Below, in pieces: positions 17,301-23,240 of a DNA stretch of 64,000 nucleotides (position 1 is its first letter; every line of letters begins with the position of its first letter). The notes beneath the pieces are model-generated. The model was not told the DNA's origin, made no database searches, and was given only the letters and a program-made list of their open reading frames with translations. The position numbers and the translations under genes were made by a program. The stretch comes from Treponema sp. UBA4692 (GTDB lineage Bacteria; Spirochaetota; Spirochaetia; Treponematales; Treponemataceae), in the NCBI GenBank assembly GCA_002404895.1, contig DHKO01000050.1:1-64000 (forward strand), in the 5' to 3' direction.

Positions 17301-17472
17301 CCTCCGACTCAATCAGCCTTTTGTAAGAGTCATGCTTTTGAGGGAAATACAGTCTCGTTGAGTTGTCCATCTTAATATCTTTAAGCTGGAAACTTAGCAC
17401 GCCCGTAACTGCCAGCGTGAGCACGATAATCAGCCACGGAGCTTTGAATAAACGTTTCATAAAACGATCCAT
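14305..17472 (-). CDS. RND/MMPL-family exporter with unusual periplasmic inserts
   Basis: The 1,055-residue protein has the duplicated RND plan: a membrane helix at about 12-30, a periplasmic loop, a block of membrane helices (about 285-470), then the same again (helix at about 505-525, block at about 860-1020). GSAYGIHVMTHYY and GIGIDYTIHFLETYR are the equivalent helix-4 motifs. It resembles HpnN-like exporters of lipids or other hydrophobic molecules. Three features of the periplasmic loops are odd: a helix-hairpin-helix-like insert at about 187-240, repeated DxNG motifs at about 555-595, and a Ser/Asp/Phe/Gly repeat at about 660-705 resembling that in the outer-membrane partner. The ATG at 17472 has AGGAGG 10 bases upstream; a start at 17496 lacks this. 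A palindromic operator lies at 17529-17544. Confidence 0.9.
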   Translation of the reverse strand: MDRFMKRLFKAPWLIIVLTLAVTGVLSFQLKDIKMDNSTRLYFPQKHDSYKRLIESEDKFGSTVVIGVSLETDKGTIITPENLQIIDHISTDVENLPGVDRIDSITKIDFIEDVDGALTAGNIIDVDRDENGYLPLLTQAQVNELKQNLTDWDEMYSRSIISDDNKAAQMQITLITNNHPGEIAYLGTLSADHIDALAKAGIKTFADFQKAEKNGKLSSIEGLTADEIASLSETINEAAKTQKSESDLEAETLAQVKEIALKYTKGTNLKVIFFGDPVVSENFLEYMTSDLTNLIPLVSIVVLLTLFASLKTLDGTLLPLVTVLLATACTCGLMAVFGFTFTIVSSVIPVALIACGSAYGIHVMTHYYIALDEAKAKGIEITKETHKDIILKGVASCRTAVFLAAITTVIGFISLILSPMGPLHSFSIFTAVGIALSWLFAETFIPAVLMIKPVNKIGRKSKLMMKLTSRAKKHIIRRGNERKDTLYNIFLFFCGSRPRMFVFMVFLVVLSIFGVRKVKIESSMINYFPPDSKLRQDIDYVDERFAGTNLIFMLVDGPKVTDENGNILDENGIPMMNKDGKFLDVNGNIIKKSDGREAALVEGSMKNPDILEAIDGMQENIQSKFPYIGKVISFPTLIKRMNQVLHAPSAESVAVSFDASSGEAGSGDFSSDFSFDSGSDFGFDTNSDFGDFGGFDAADSSDEDEMLPDYVDPNIEYVKKLNGTITVDEGFQLLTSAYAEAGGKNASLDDVVKVLERKLNYKGTDYYEIPFDEAKYGYKQHAALKNIVGNFLSMLSDKETLGRWANDPQNENVLNPNRLRVQLVSRSNATSDIEKVIRECDSYAKKHFPEGYTISFTGKGELETVMTEMVFSSQIQSLIISLLSVFVVIAISFRSVLAGLLGAIPLSLTILLNYWTMGTFGISLDLVTSIIASVAVGIGIDYTIHFLETYRMERAKTTDVHAAARRTFKSSGTGILTNAVAVGLGFLVLCLSRFMVLRYIGILVAIVMFTSSMLAMTILPGFLTNFDPKFSRPKVEPAEDLGADEDLLEETEEKK

Positions 17473-17528
17473 GATGTGCAATCCTCCTCGCATCATTTTT
17501 TATTTTCAGAAATTATTTAGGTTCGTAT

Positions 17529-17544
17529 GTTTAACAAATTAAAC
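17529..17544. promoter_or_regulatory. Palindromic operator before the RND exporter gene
   Basis: GTTTAACAAATTAAAC is a perfect 6+6 palindrome with a 4-base centre. It lies 57 bases before the RND start. Related sites are at 14260-14275 and 17812-17827, next to the other promoters of the locus. The divergent ArsR-type protein is the natural candidate to bind it. Confidence 0.55.
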
Positions 17545-17647
17545 CAATAACACAAATATATAAATTTTATCTTTCAGCGTCAATTATTTTTGCAAGATTC
17601 TTTCCTAGAATCATAAAATAAACTTAAACGCAAGATAAAGAAAGCCT

Positions 17648-17761
17648 GCCATGCTGTTCAGCATATTTTTATAGATTCCGAATCACAGTTCGGAATGACG
17701 AAAAGCCGGTCATGCTGAGCTCGAACTCCTTTAGTGTTCGCTTTGATTCAGCATCTGTATC
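17648..17761. repeat. Dispersed palindromic repeat, CATGCTGA...GGAATGAC type, one and a half copies
   Basis: First unit: ATGCTG-TTCAGCAT, a spacer, then ATTCCGAATCACAGTTCGGAAT and GAC. A second, partial unit follows from 17708 (GTCATGCTGAGCTCGAACTC ... TTCAGCATCTGTATC). Each unit can form two hairpins. Related copies lie at 18313-18376 and 59912-59975. It fills much of the 379-base gap between the divergent RND and regulator genes. Confidence 0.65.
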
Positions 17762-17783
17762 AAAAATTGCGAAAACTCAAAAC

Positions 17784-17827
17784 TTGACAATCCGCCGAAA
17801 TATGATTATTTATTTAAACGAATAAAC
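17784..17827 (+). promoter_or_regulatory. Promoter and overlapping operator of the ArsR-type regulator
   Basis: TTGACA (17784-17789), 17 bases, TATTTA (17807-17812). The half-palindrome ATTTAAACGAATAAAC (17812-17827) overlaps the -10 end and the start point; its reverse complement matches 10 of 16 bases of the site at 17529, including both arms. Autorepression is the likely reading. Confidence 0.55.
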
Positions 17828-17851
17828 CTATAAACACAAGAGATGAAAAAT

Positions 17852-18292
17852 ATGAACGAAACAGATTTTGCGATTCAGAAAAAATCAGGAACAGCGAAAA
17901 ACGCGCTTGCTGACGATTATCTGGAAAAAATTGAAGCGCTGCGCCAGAAATTTATTGTCTGCAGTCCGTATCTTTCAACTCTGAGCGACCCTGTGCGGCA
18001 GAAAATTCTCTTGATTCTCGCAGAATCTGGAACCGACGGAATGGACGTTCAGGATATCACCGCAAAAACCCATCTTTCGCGCCCGGCGATTTCTCATCAT
18101 CTTAAAATCTTGAAGGATGCGGGAATGATAATCAGCCACAAGAAAGGCACGCAGGTTTATTATTTTATTTACATCCAAAACGCCCTCGAGTCTCTTGAAG
18201 ACTTAATCACAACCGTCCAGAAAATCGTCTCGAACATCGACATGGAAACCGTAAAGCAAAACGCGCCGTGGATGCTCAAGGATTCCATTTAA
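17852..18292 (+). CDS. ArsR-type winged-helix transcriptional regulator
   Basis: The 146-residue protein carries an ArsR-like winged helix at about 40-115: LSTLSDPVRQKILLILAE, then DIQDITAKTH-like positioning with THLSRPAISHHLKILKDAGM as the recognition helix, and the wing IISHKKGTQVYYF. No metal-binding Cys pair (CxC) of metal-sensing ArsR members is present, so it probably senses something else, perhaps the exporter's cargo. AAGAG lies 9 bases before the ATG at 17852; the ATG at 17843 would have no spacing. It is divergent from the RND gene with shared palindromic sites between, so it probably represses both itself and the export genes. Confidence 0.85.
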   Translation: MNETDFAIQKKSGTAKNALADDYLEKIEALRQKFIVCSPYLSTLSDPVRQKILLILAESGTDGMDVQDITAKTHLSRPAISHHLKILKDAGMIISHKKGTQVYYFIYIQNALESLEDLITTVQKIVSNIDMETVKQNAPWMLKDSI

Positions 18293-18312
18293 TTTTTAAT
18301 GACGCGCTTTCT

Positions 18313-18376
18313 GCCATGCTGAACTCGAAGCACCTTTGCACTCGCTTTGTTCCAGCATTTTTTTGCAGATTCCGAA
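18313..18376. repeat. Dispersed palindromic repeat, copy 2
   Basis: CCATGCTGAACTCGAAGCAC ... TCCAGCATTTTTTTGCAGATTCCGAAATCG. Same family as 17648-17761 and 59912-59975, but the second stem is decayed. The remaining DNA to gltX (to 18587) shows no gene. Confidence 0.55.
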
Positions 18377-18587
18377 ATCGTGGTCTCTTGACCAGGCAGT
18401 TTTCTGTTCGCCTTAAATTAGGAATAACATTAGCTTTTGATTCCAACCACATCAAAATCCGCTGTTAATTGAATATCGCAAAAACTTTCATTAGAATATC
18501 GGGAATCATCTATTTTACGCAAAATGCCTGCCGATTCCCTTTGGCAGAAACATTAGTCAAAAACAATTTATATAGAGGAAAATCATT

Positions 18588-20168
18588 ATGGAAAACATCA
18601 AGGAAGTACGCGTCCGCTACGCTCCGTCGCCGACAGGAATGCAGCATATAGGCGGAGTAAGAACCGCGCTGTTCAATTATCTTTACGCGCGCTCAAAAGG
18701 CGGAAAATTCATTCTCCGTCTTGAGGACACAGACCGCACGCGCTACGACGAAAAATACGTTAAAAATCTCTACGACACAATGGCATGGCTTGGAATCGAC
18801 TGGGACGAAGGCGGAGACAAAGGCGGAGAATACGGGCCTTACGTTCAGAGCGAAAGATTCGAGCTTTACAAAAAATACGCGAACGAGCTTATTGAAAAAG
18901 GCGAGGCTTACTACTGCTTCTGCGATGCAGAGCGCCTTGAAAGAATCAGAAAGATTCAGACAGAAAACAAGATGGCTCCGGGATACGACAGAAACTGCCG
19001 CCATCTCACTCCAGAGGAAGTTCAAGAAAAGCTCGCTTCGGGAATTCCGCACGTAATCCGCCTAAAAGTTCCAATGGAAGGCGAGACAAAATTCCACGAC
19101 CACATTTTAGGCGACATCGTATGGAAAAACGAGGACATCTCGCCGGATCCGATTTTGCTCAAATCAGACGGATTTCCGACTTATCACCTTGCGAATATAG
19201 TTGACGACCATCTCATGAAGATTTCGCACGTTATGCGCGCCCAGGAATGGATTCCTTCAACTCCGCTCCACGTTCAGATGTACAAGGCTTTCGGCTGGGA
19301 ACATCCTGAATTCTGCCACTTGCCGATGGTAAACGGCTCGGACGGAAAAAAGCTCTCAAAACGCCACGGTTCAACTTCGCTCAACGAATTCCGCGCGCGA
19401 GGCTATCTTCCGCAGGCAATCGTGAACTACGTTGCGATGCTCGGCTGCTCATACGAGGAAGGAAAAGAATTCTATAATCTCAAGGAGCTTGCAGAAAATT
19501 TCAAGCTTGAGCATTTGAACAAAGCGCCGGCGGTTTTCGACTACAAAAAGCTTGAATATTACAACGCAAACTATATCCGCCAGCTTTCAACGGAAGAGCT
19601 TTACAAGTGGACTTTGCCGTTCATCACTGGCACAGGCGACGCGACGCTTGAAATCAATCCTGAAAATCCGCAGCCAAAGCCGAATGTCGGGCCGGAATTC
19701 TCAGGAGTCGCGCTTGGAGAAGACGGCGAGCCTTACTGCGTTGACAAGTCAATGAATATGACTTCTGAAGATGTGAAGAAAACTTTGCTCGGACTCATGC
19801 CGCTTATTCAGGAACGGCTGAAATTCCTTACAGAAGCCGCAGAAATGGTTCATTTTATGTTCACAGAGCCGGCAGTTCCGCCAGTTGAGCAGATTGTTCC
19901 AAAGAGAATTGACGCTGCAAAGACAAAAGAAGTTCTTGAAGCCGCAAAGGAATTTGTCGCGAAAGTTTTTGAGACAGACCACGAGGGCGCAGAGAATTTC
20001 GCGAAGGCAAAAGCGGAAGAGCTTGGAATAAAGCTCGGCGACTTTATGATGCCAATCAGAATGGCTGTAACAGGAAGCCGCGTTTCGCCGCCGCTAATCG
20101 GCTCAATAAGCGTTTTGGGCAAAGAGCGAAGCCTTAAACGAATCGAAAAGACTTTAGCAACGCTGTAG
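18588..20168 (+). CDS. gltX: Glutamate--tRNA ligase
   Basis: Charges tRNA(Glu) and, in organisms with GatCAB such as this one, normally also tRNA(Gln), giving the Glu-tRNA(Gln) substrate for the gat genes at the left edge. The 526-residue class I synthetase has RYAPSPTGMQHIGGVRTALF (HIGH motif), LRLEDTDRTR, and KLSKRHG (KMSKS motif). The C-terminal anticodon-binding domain contains an insert rich in Pro and Glu (about 350-390). The ribosome site GAGG is 11 bases before the ATG. It stands as a single gene with a terminator at 20194-20234. Confidence 0.97.
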   Translation: MENIKEVRVRYAPSPTGMQHIGGVRTALFNYLYARSKGGKFILRLEDTDRTRYDEKYVKNLYDTMAWLGIDWDEGGDKGGEYGPYVQSERFELYKKYANELIEKGEAYYCFCDAERLERIRKIQTENKMAPGYDRNCRHLTPEEVQEKLASGIPHVIRLKVPMEGETKFHDHILGDIVWKNEDISPDPILLKSDGFPTYHLANIVDDHLMKISHVMRAQEWIPSTPLHVQMYKAFGWEHPEFCHLPMVNGSDGKKLSKRHGSTSLNEFRARGYLPQAIVNYVAMLGCSYEEGKEFYNLKELAENFKLEHLNKAPAVFDYKKLEYYNANYIRQLSTEELYKWTLPFITGTGDATLEINPENPQPKPNVGPEFSGVALGEDGEPYCVDKSMNMTSEDVKKTLLGLMPLIQERLKFLTEAAEMVHFMFTEPAVPPVEQIVPKRIDAAKTKEVLEAAKEFVAKVFETDHEGAENFAKAKAEELGIKLGDFMMPIRMAVTGSRVSPPLIGSISVLGKERSLKRIEKTLATL

Positions 20169-20193
20169 TTTTTGGAAGAAAAAGAGATTGAAA

Positions 20194-20234
20194 GAGGAAA
20201 AGAAACCTTTTTAAGGTGTCGTTTCCTCTTTTTT
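20194..20234 (+). terminator. Terminator after gltX
   Basis: GAGGAAAAGAAACC pairs with GGTGTCGTTTCCTC (imperfect inner part) and is followed by TTTTTT. A-rich sequence on the other side suggests it may also serve the convergent gene. Confidence 0.7.
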
Positions 20235-20242
20235 GTTTTAAA

Positions 20243-20791
20243 TTATTTAAGCTGCAGGCCGTCTTTGAACGCTTTTCCGACAACTTCGCCGATTACGCGG
20301 TACGCCTGAATTGAGCTGTCGTAGATTATCGGCTTTAGCTTGTCAAGGTCGATTTTTCCGTCTGTTAGAATCGAGTCGTCCGCCTGCTGCGCAACGATTG
20401 TTCCAACGAGGATTCCAGTGGCGTCATCATAGCTTTTAACGGCGCACTCAAGCGTGAGCGGATACTCCTCGATAATCGGGGCGTTCACGTGCGCGCTTTT
20501 GTGAACGTGGACTTTCGCCTTTTCAATCTTGTTCACGTTTTTTCCAGTCTCGACTCCAAAATAATCTGAAATCACAACCGTGTCCTTTGTTCCGAACGAA
20601 ACCGTGAAAGCTCCAGTTTTCTTCAGATTTTCCGTTGTCTTGTGCGCGGCAAGATAAAAAGTTACTTCTGTGTAGTCAGACTGGATTCCCCACGCGGCAT
20701 TCATCGCGTTCGGCACGCCGTTTTCGTCATAAGTCGCGATAATAAAAACGCCTTCCGGCGTGATAACTGAATGTTTCGGGTCAAATTCCAT
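20243..20791 (-). CDS. Flavin-reductase-like FMN-binding split-barrel protein
   Basis: The 182-residue protein starts VITPEGVFIIATYDENGVPN and continues with MNAAWGIQSDYTEVTFYLAAHKTTENL and GAFTVSFGTKD, the pattern of the DIM6/NTAB-type flavin reductase family, which binds FMN in a dimeric split barrel. Most members are small FMN-dependent oxidoreductases of unknown physiological partner. A strong GGAGG ribosome site precedes the ATG. It is a single gene, divergent from the HD-protein gene across 71 bases, and convergent with gltX. Confidence 0.85.
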   Translation of the reverse strand: MEFDPKHSVITPEGVFIIATYDENGVPNAMNAAWGIQSDYTEVTFYLAAHKTTENLKKTGAFTVSFGTKDTVVISDYFGVETGKNVNKIEKAKVHVHKSAHVNAPIIEEYPLTLECAVKSYDDATGILVGTIVAQQADDSILTDGKIDLDKLKPIIYDSSIQAYRVIGEVVGKAFKDGLQLK

Positions 20792-20862
20792 TTTTTTCCT
20801 CCAAAATATAAACTTTTTTTGGATTATATCATAAAATAGCCTGCGTAAAACAAGGAAAAATT

Positions 20863-21570
20863 ATGACAACAGAAGAAAAAGACAGACTTTTTGAACAGAC
20901 AGACAAAGTTTTGGAAATTTTTGAGCAGAACCAGCCGATTAAGAGCGACGGAAATTTTGAAATCGAGCAAGTAAAAAAAACGGTGACAGAAATTGCGGAC
21001 ATTTTGATTGAGAACAAGGAATCTGAGAAAAAATTCCTTGAATGGATGGACACGCACGAATTTTGGACAAGCCCTGCAAGCGCAAGATTCCACGGAAACG
21101 TAAAAGGCGGACTTGCAGGCCACTCGCTTTTAGTTGTTAAGCAGGCATTTTTCTACGCGAAATCTTTCGCCGAGAATTTTATGAATTCAAAGCGCGCCGA
21201 CAAATTCACTTTTTCCGCAGCGGATATTTTCATTTCCGCAATCGCCCACGATTTTTGCAAGGCTGGAAGCTACAATCTTGAAAGCCGCAAGACAAAGGAC
21301 ATAAAAGGCAACTGGAAATACGAGCCGTTCTACAAAGTCAAAAATGACTGGCGGAATCTCGGCCACGGAAACGAGTCCGTTCTCCTTTTGCTCGAGACAA
21401 TTCCCGAATCTCTCCAAAACCGAACTTTAATAGAGGCGATAAGCCGGCACATGGGATTTTCAGATTTGTCTGATATGGAAAGAATCAATTTCTCGCTTTT
21501 TCTGCAGAATCCGCTTGTTGTTCTGATTCAGCTTGCGGACGAGACAGCGGCTCAATGGTGGGATTTATAA
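20863..21570 (+). CDS. HD-domain phosphohydrolase-like protein
   Basis: The 235-residue soluble protein has an HD-superfamily metal site: GGLAGHSLLVVKQA (first His), FISAIAHDFCKAG (His-Asp pair), GHGNESVLLL (His), ISRHMGF (His) and a C-terminal LADETA (Asp). These are in the order found in HD hydrolases, which cleave phosphate esters of nucleotides, but the substrate cannot be assigned. The N-terminal about 75 residues are Glu/Lys-rich and probably helical. AAGGA precedes the ATG. The next gene starts 13 bases after its stop, so they are probably co-transcribed. Confidence 0.75.
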   Translation: MTTEEKDRLFEQTDKVLEIFEQNQPIKSDGNFEIEQVKKTVTEIADILIENKESEKKFLEWMDTHEFWTSPASARFHGNVKGGLAGHSLLVVKQAFFYAKSFAENFMNSKRADKFTFSAADIFISAIAHDFCKAGSYNLESRKTKDIKGNWKYEPFYKVKNDWRNLGHGNESVLLLLETIPESLQNRTLIEAISRHMGFSDLSDMERINFSLFLQNPLVVLIQLADETAAQWWDL

Positions 21571-21583
21571 GGATTTTATTAAA

Positions 21584-22069
21584 ATGGATATTTTTCTTGC
21601 AATTTTGGCAGGCGTTCTGCTTCTGCTAGGATTCATCGGAACTTTTCTTCCAGTTTTGCCAGGTCCGATTCTCGCATGGGCAGGACTTTTGGCGGCTCAC
21701 TTTTCATCTTATTCCGAAATCAAAATCTGGATTCTCGTTGCGGCAGGAATTTTAACCGCATTTGTGAGCATTATGGACAATATTTTTCCGTCAATGCTCA
21801 CAAAAAAATCCGGCGGAAGCAAAGCCGGCGTTTTGGGAAGCACAATCGGGCTTTTCGCAGGATTTTTCTTAGGCCCGGTTTTCGTGATTTTAGGTCCATT
21901 TTTGGGAGCATTCATCGGCGAAATGATTCACGATTCTTCAGACGCAAAAAAAGCCTTCAAAGCGGCTTGGGGAGCTTTTAAAGGCTTTCTTCTCGGAACA
22001 GGAGTCAAGATGATTTCAGTGCTGATTTTTATCTGGATTTTCGCTTGGTCAGTTTTTGCAGGGAAATAA
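21584..22069 (+). CDS. DUF456-family membrane protein
   Basis: The 161-residue hydrophobic protein matches the DUF456 pattern: an N-terminal helix pair with LGFIGTFLPVLPGPILAWAG, a second helix pair, VMDN-type loop (IMDNIFPSMLTKKSGGSKAG), then glycine-zipper helices GLFAGFFLGPVFVILGPFLG and AWGAFKGFLLGTGVK. The function of the family is unknown. The ATG at 21584 is chosen because AAGGA lies about 10 bases upstream and the protein then starts at the first helix. It follows the HD-protein gene and ends 5 bases before the 3' end of the convergent tRNA-Val gene. Confidence 0.8.
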   Translation: MDIFLAILAGVLLLLGFIGTFLPVLPGPILAWAGLLAAHFSSYSEIKIWILVAAGILTAFVSIMDNIFPSMLTKKSGGSKAGVLGSTIGLFAGFFLGPVFVILGPFLGAFIGEMIHDSSDAKKAFKAAWGAFKGFLLGTGVKMISVLIFIWIFAWSVFAGK

Positions 22070-22074
22070 GGATT

Positions 22075-22146
22075 TAGGCGATATTGGAATCGGACCAATG
22101 ACTTCTACCGTGTGAAGGTAGCACTCTACCGCTGAGTTAATCGCCC
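22075..22146 (-). tRNA. tRNA-Val (CAC)
   Basis: The cloverleaf reads GGGCGAT acceptor, D-arm ACTC-AGCGGTA-GAGT, anticodon stem CTACC/GGTAG with loop TTCACAC (anticodon CAC, codon GUG), T-arm ATTGG-TCCGATT-CCAAT, and ATCGCCT closing the acceptor with a terminal G-U. CCA is not encoded. The T-loop TCCGATT departs from the usual TTC start. It lies 69 bases downstream of the other tRNA and is probably co-transcribed with it. Confidence 0.9.
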
Positions 22147-22215
22147 AAAACAAACTTTTAGCTGTGCCGTTTGCGCGACAAAATTGTTGAAAGGCTTTCT
22201 TCATTTTGAAAAGTC

Positions 22216-22288
22216 TGGGCCATCTTGGATTTGAACCAAGGACCAAAGGATTATGAGTCCTCTGCTCTAACCGCTGAGCTAATGGCCC
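22216..22288 (-). tRNA. tRNA with CAT anticodon, probably tRNA-Ile2 (lysidine type)
   Basis: Acceptor GGGCCAT/ATGGCCC with discriminator A, D-arm GCTC-AGCGGTTA-GAGC, anticodon stem GAGGA/TCCTT-type with loop CTCATAA (anticodon CAT), T-arm CTTGG-TTCAAAT-CCAAG. By anticodon alone this could be Met, but the body closely resembles E. coli tRNA-Ile2 (AGCTCAG-GGTTAGAGCAG and ACTCATAATC), and pairs C4-G69 and C5-G68, which TilS uses to recognise tRNA-Ile2, are present. CCA is not encoded. Confidence 0.85.
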
Positions 22289-22350
22289 GAACACTCCAAA
22301 CGAAGTGAAATCATTTTATCAAAAAAGTTTATTGCTAGTCAATGTGATAA

Positions 22351-23124
22351 TTACTTTTTAAACGCCATAAACTCATCGTCAATCTCTTTGTTATCGCCGC
22401 TTTCAATGTTCAAGAACCGCCCGCCGGTGTTTTTCATGCAGTTTTCTGAAAGCTCCGCATATTCTGGAAAAGAAGCCGAAATTTTCTTGATTTCTTCTGC
22501 TGCGATTTTTGAGAAAATGTTCGCTCCGTCGCTTCTAAGATGGCTGTTGTCCGCCTTTCCGTCTGGATAATTCGGATAAAGTCCAGGCGCAAAGTTCATA
22601 TAGAATCTTTTTGAAGCCTCGTCGCCTGTTTTTTCAAGAAATTCCATTGTGAGGGCGTTCATGTCGATGCAAGGAACATTTTCTTCCGCCGCTGTCTCAA
22701 TAACCGCGTCAGGATATTCTCCGTGGGAATTTTTTATATGGCCGTTCTCAAACATTCTTCTCGCCATCGGAGTCATAAAAACTGGCAAAACGCCTTTTTC
22801 ACGCAAAGAGCGCACAAAGTAAGAAAGATTTTTTCTGAAAGCTCCGCCCTTTTCAGGAGACGTGAAGCGCGTCAAATCGGCGGCTTTTTCATCGTTGTGG
22901 GCAAACTGGATTATCGCAAAATCGCCTTTCTCCGCATTTTCCATCACCAAGTCGAATCGTCCTTCATCGATAAATGATTTTGTGCTGCGTCCGTTTCTCG
23001 CAAAATTCAAAAAATCCCAGTCTTCAGGAAAAAATCTCGAAAGCTCCTGAACCCAGCCAGTCTGAGGATAAGACGAAAAATCGTTGTACTGCATTATGCT
23101 GTCGCCAAGACAAAGTATTCTCAT
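22351..23124 (-). CDS. SGNH/GDSL esterase, rhamnogalacturonan-acetylesterase-like
   Basis: The 257-residue enzyme has the SGNH blocks: LGDSIMQY (nucleophile Ser, block I), FARNGRSTKSF (Gly, block II), IQFAHNDEK (Asn, block III) and DNSHLRSDGA (Asp-x-x-His, block V). The HND and DxxHLxxxGA forms are typical of carbohydrate esterase family 12, which removes acetyl groups from pectin-derived oligosaccharides. There is no signal peptide, so it would act inside the cell on imported oligosaccharides. No sugar transporter or pectinase gene is adjacent. It lies between the tRNAs and glmS. Confidence 0.85.
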   Translation of the reverse strand: MRILCLGDSIMQYNDFSSYPQTGWVQELSRFFPEDWDFLNFARNGRSTKSFIDEGRFDLVMENAEKGDFAIIQFAHNDEKAADLTRFTSPEKGGAFRKNLSYFVRSLREKGVLPVFMTPMARRMFENGHIKNSHGEYPDAVIETAAEENVPCIDMNALTMEFLEKTGDEASKRFYMNFAPGLYPNYPDGKADNSHLRSDGANIFSKIAAEEIKKISASFPEYAELSENCMKNTGGRFLNIESGDNKEIDDEFMAFKK

Positions 23125-23173
23125 AAAATAATAAATCCTTTATAAAACCGAATCTTCCGCAAAATAAAAATGC

Positions 23174-23198
23174 AAAAACCGCGTCAAAATCGGCGCGG
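23174..23198 (-). terminator. Terminator after glmS
   Basis: Minus-strand stem CCGCG/CGCGG (23194-23198 with 23179-23183), loop of 10 bases, then TTTTT, about 40 bases after the glmS stop. Confidence 0.6.
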
Positions 23199-23240
23199 CT
23201 TGCCTGTCTTTATCAAAATCGGCCTGATTGTTCCAAGAGA

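Noticed and set aside
17852..18292. Metal-sensing ArsR and arsenic or metal efflux locus
   Set aside because: The regulator has no CxC metal-binding motif and the exporter is MMPL/HpnN-like, not a metal pump.
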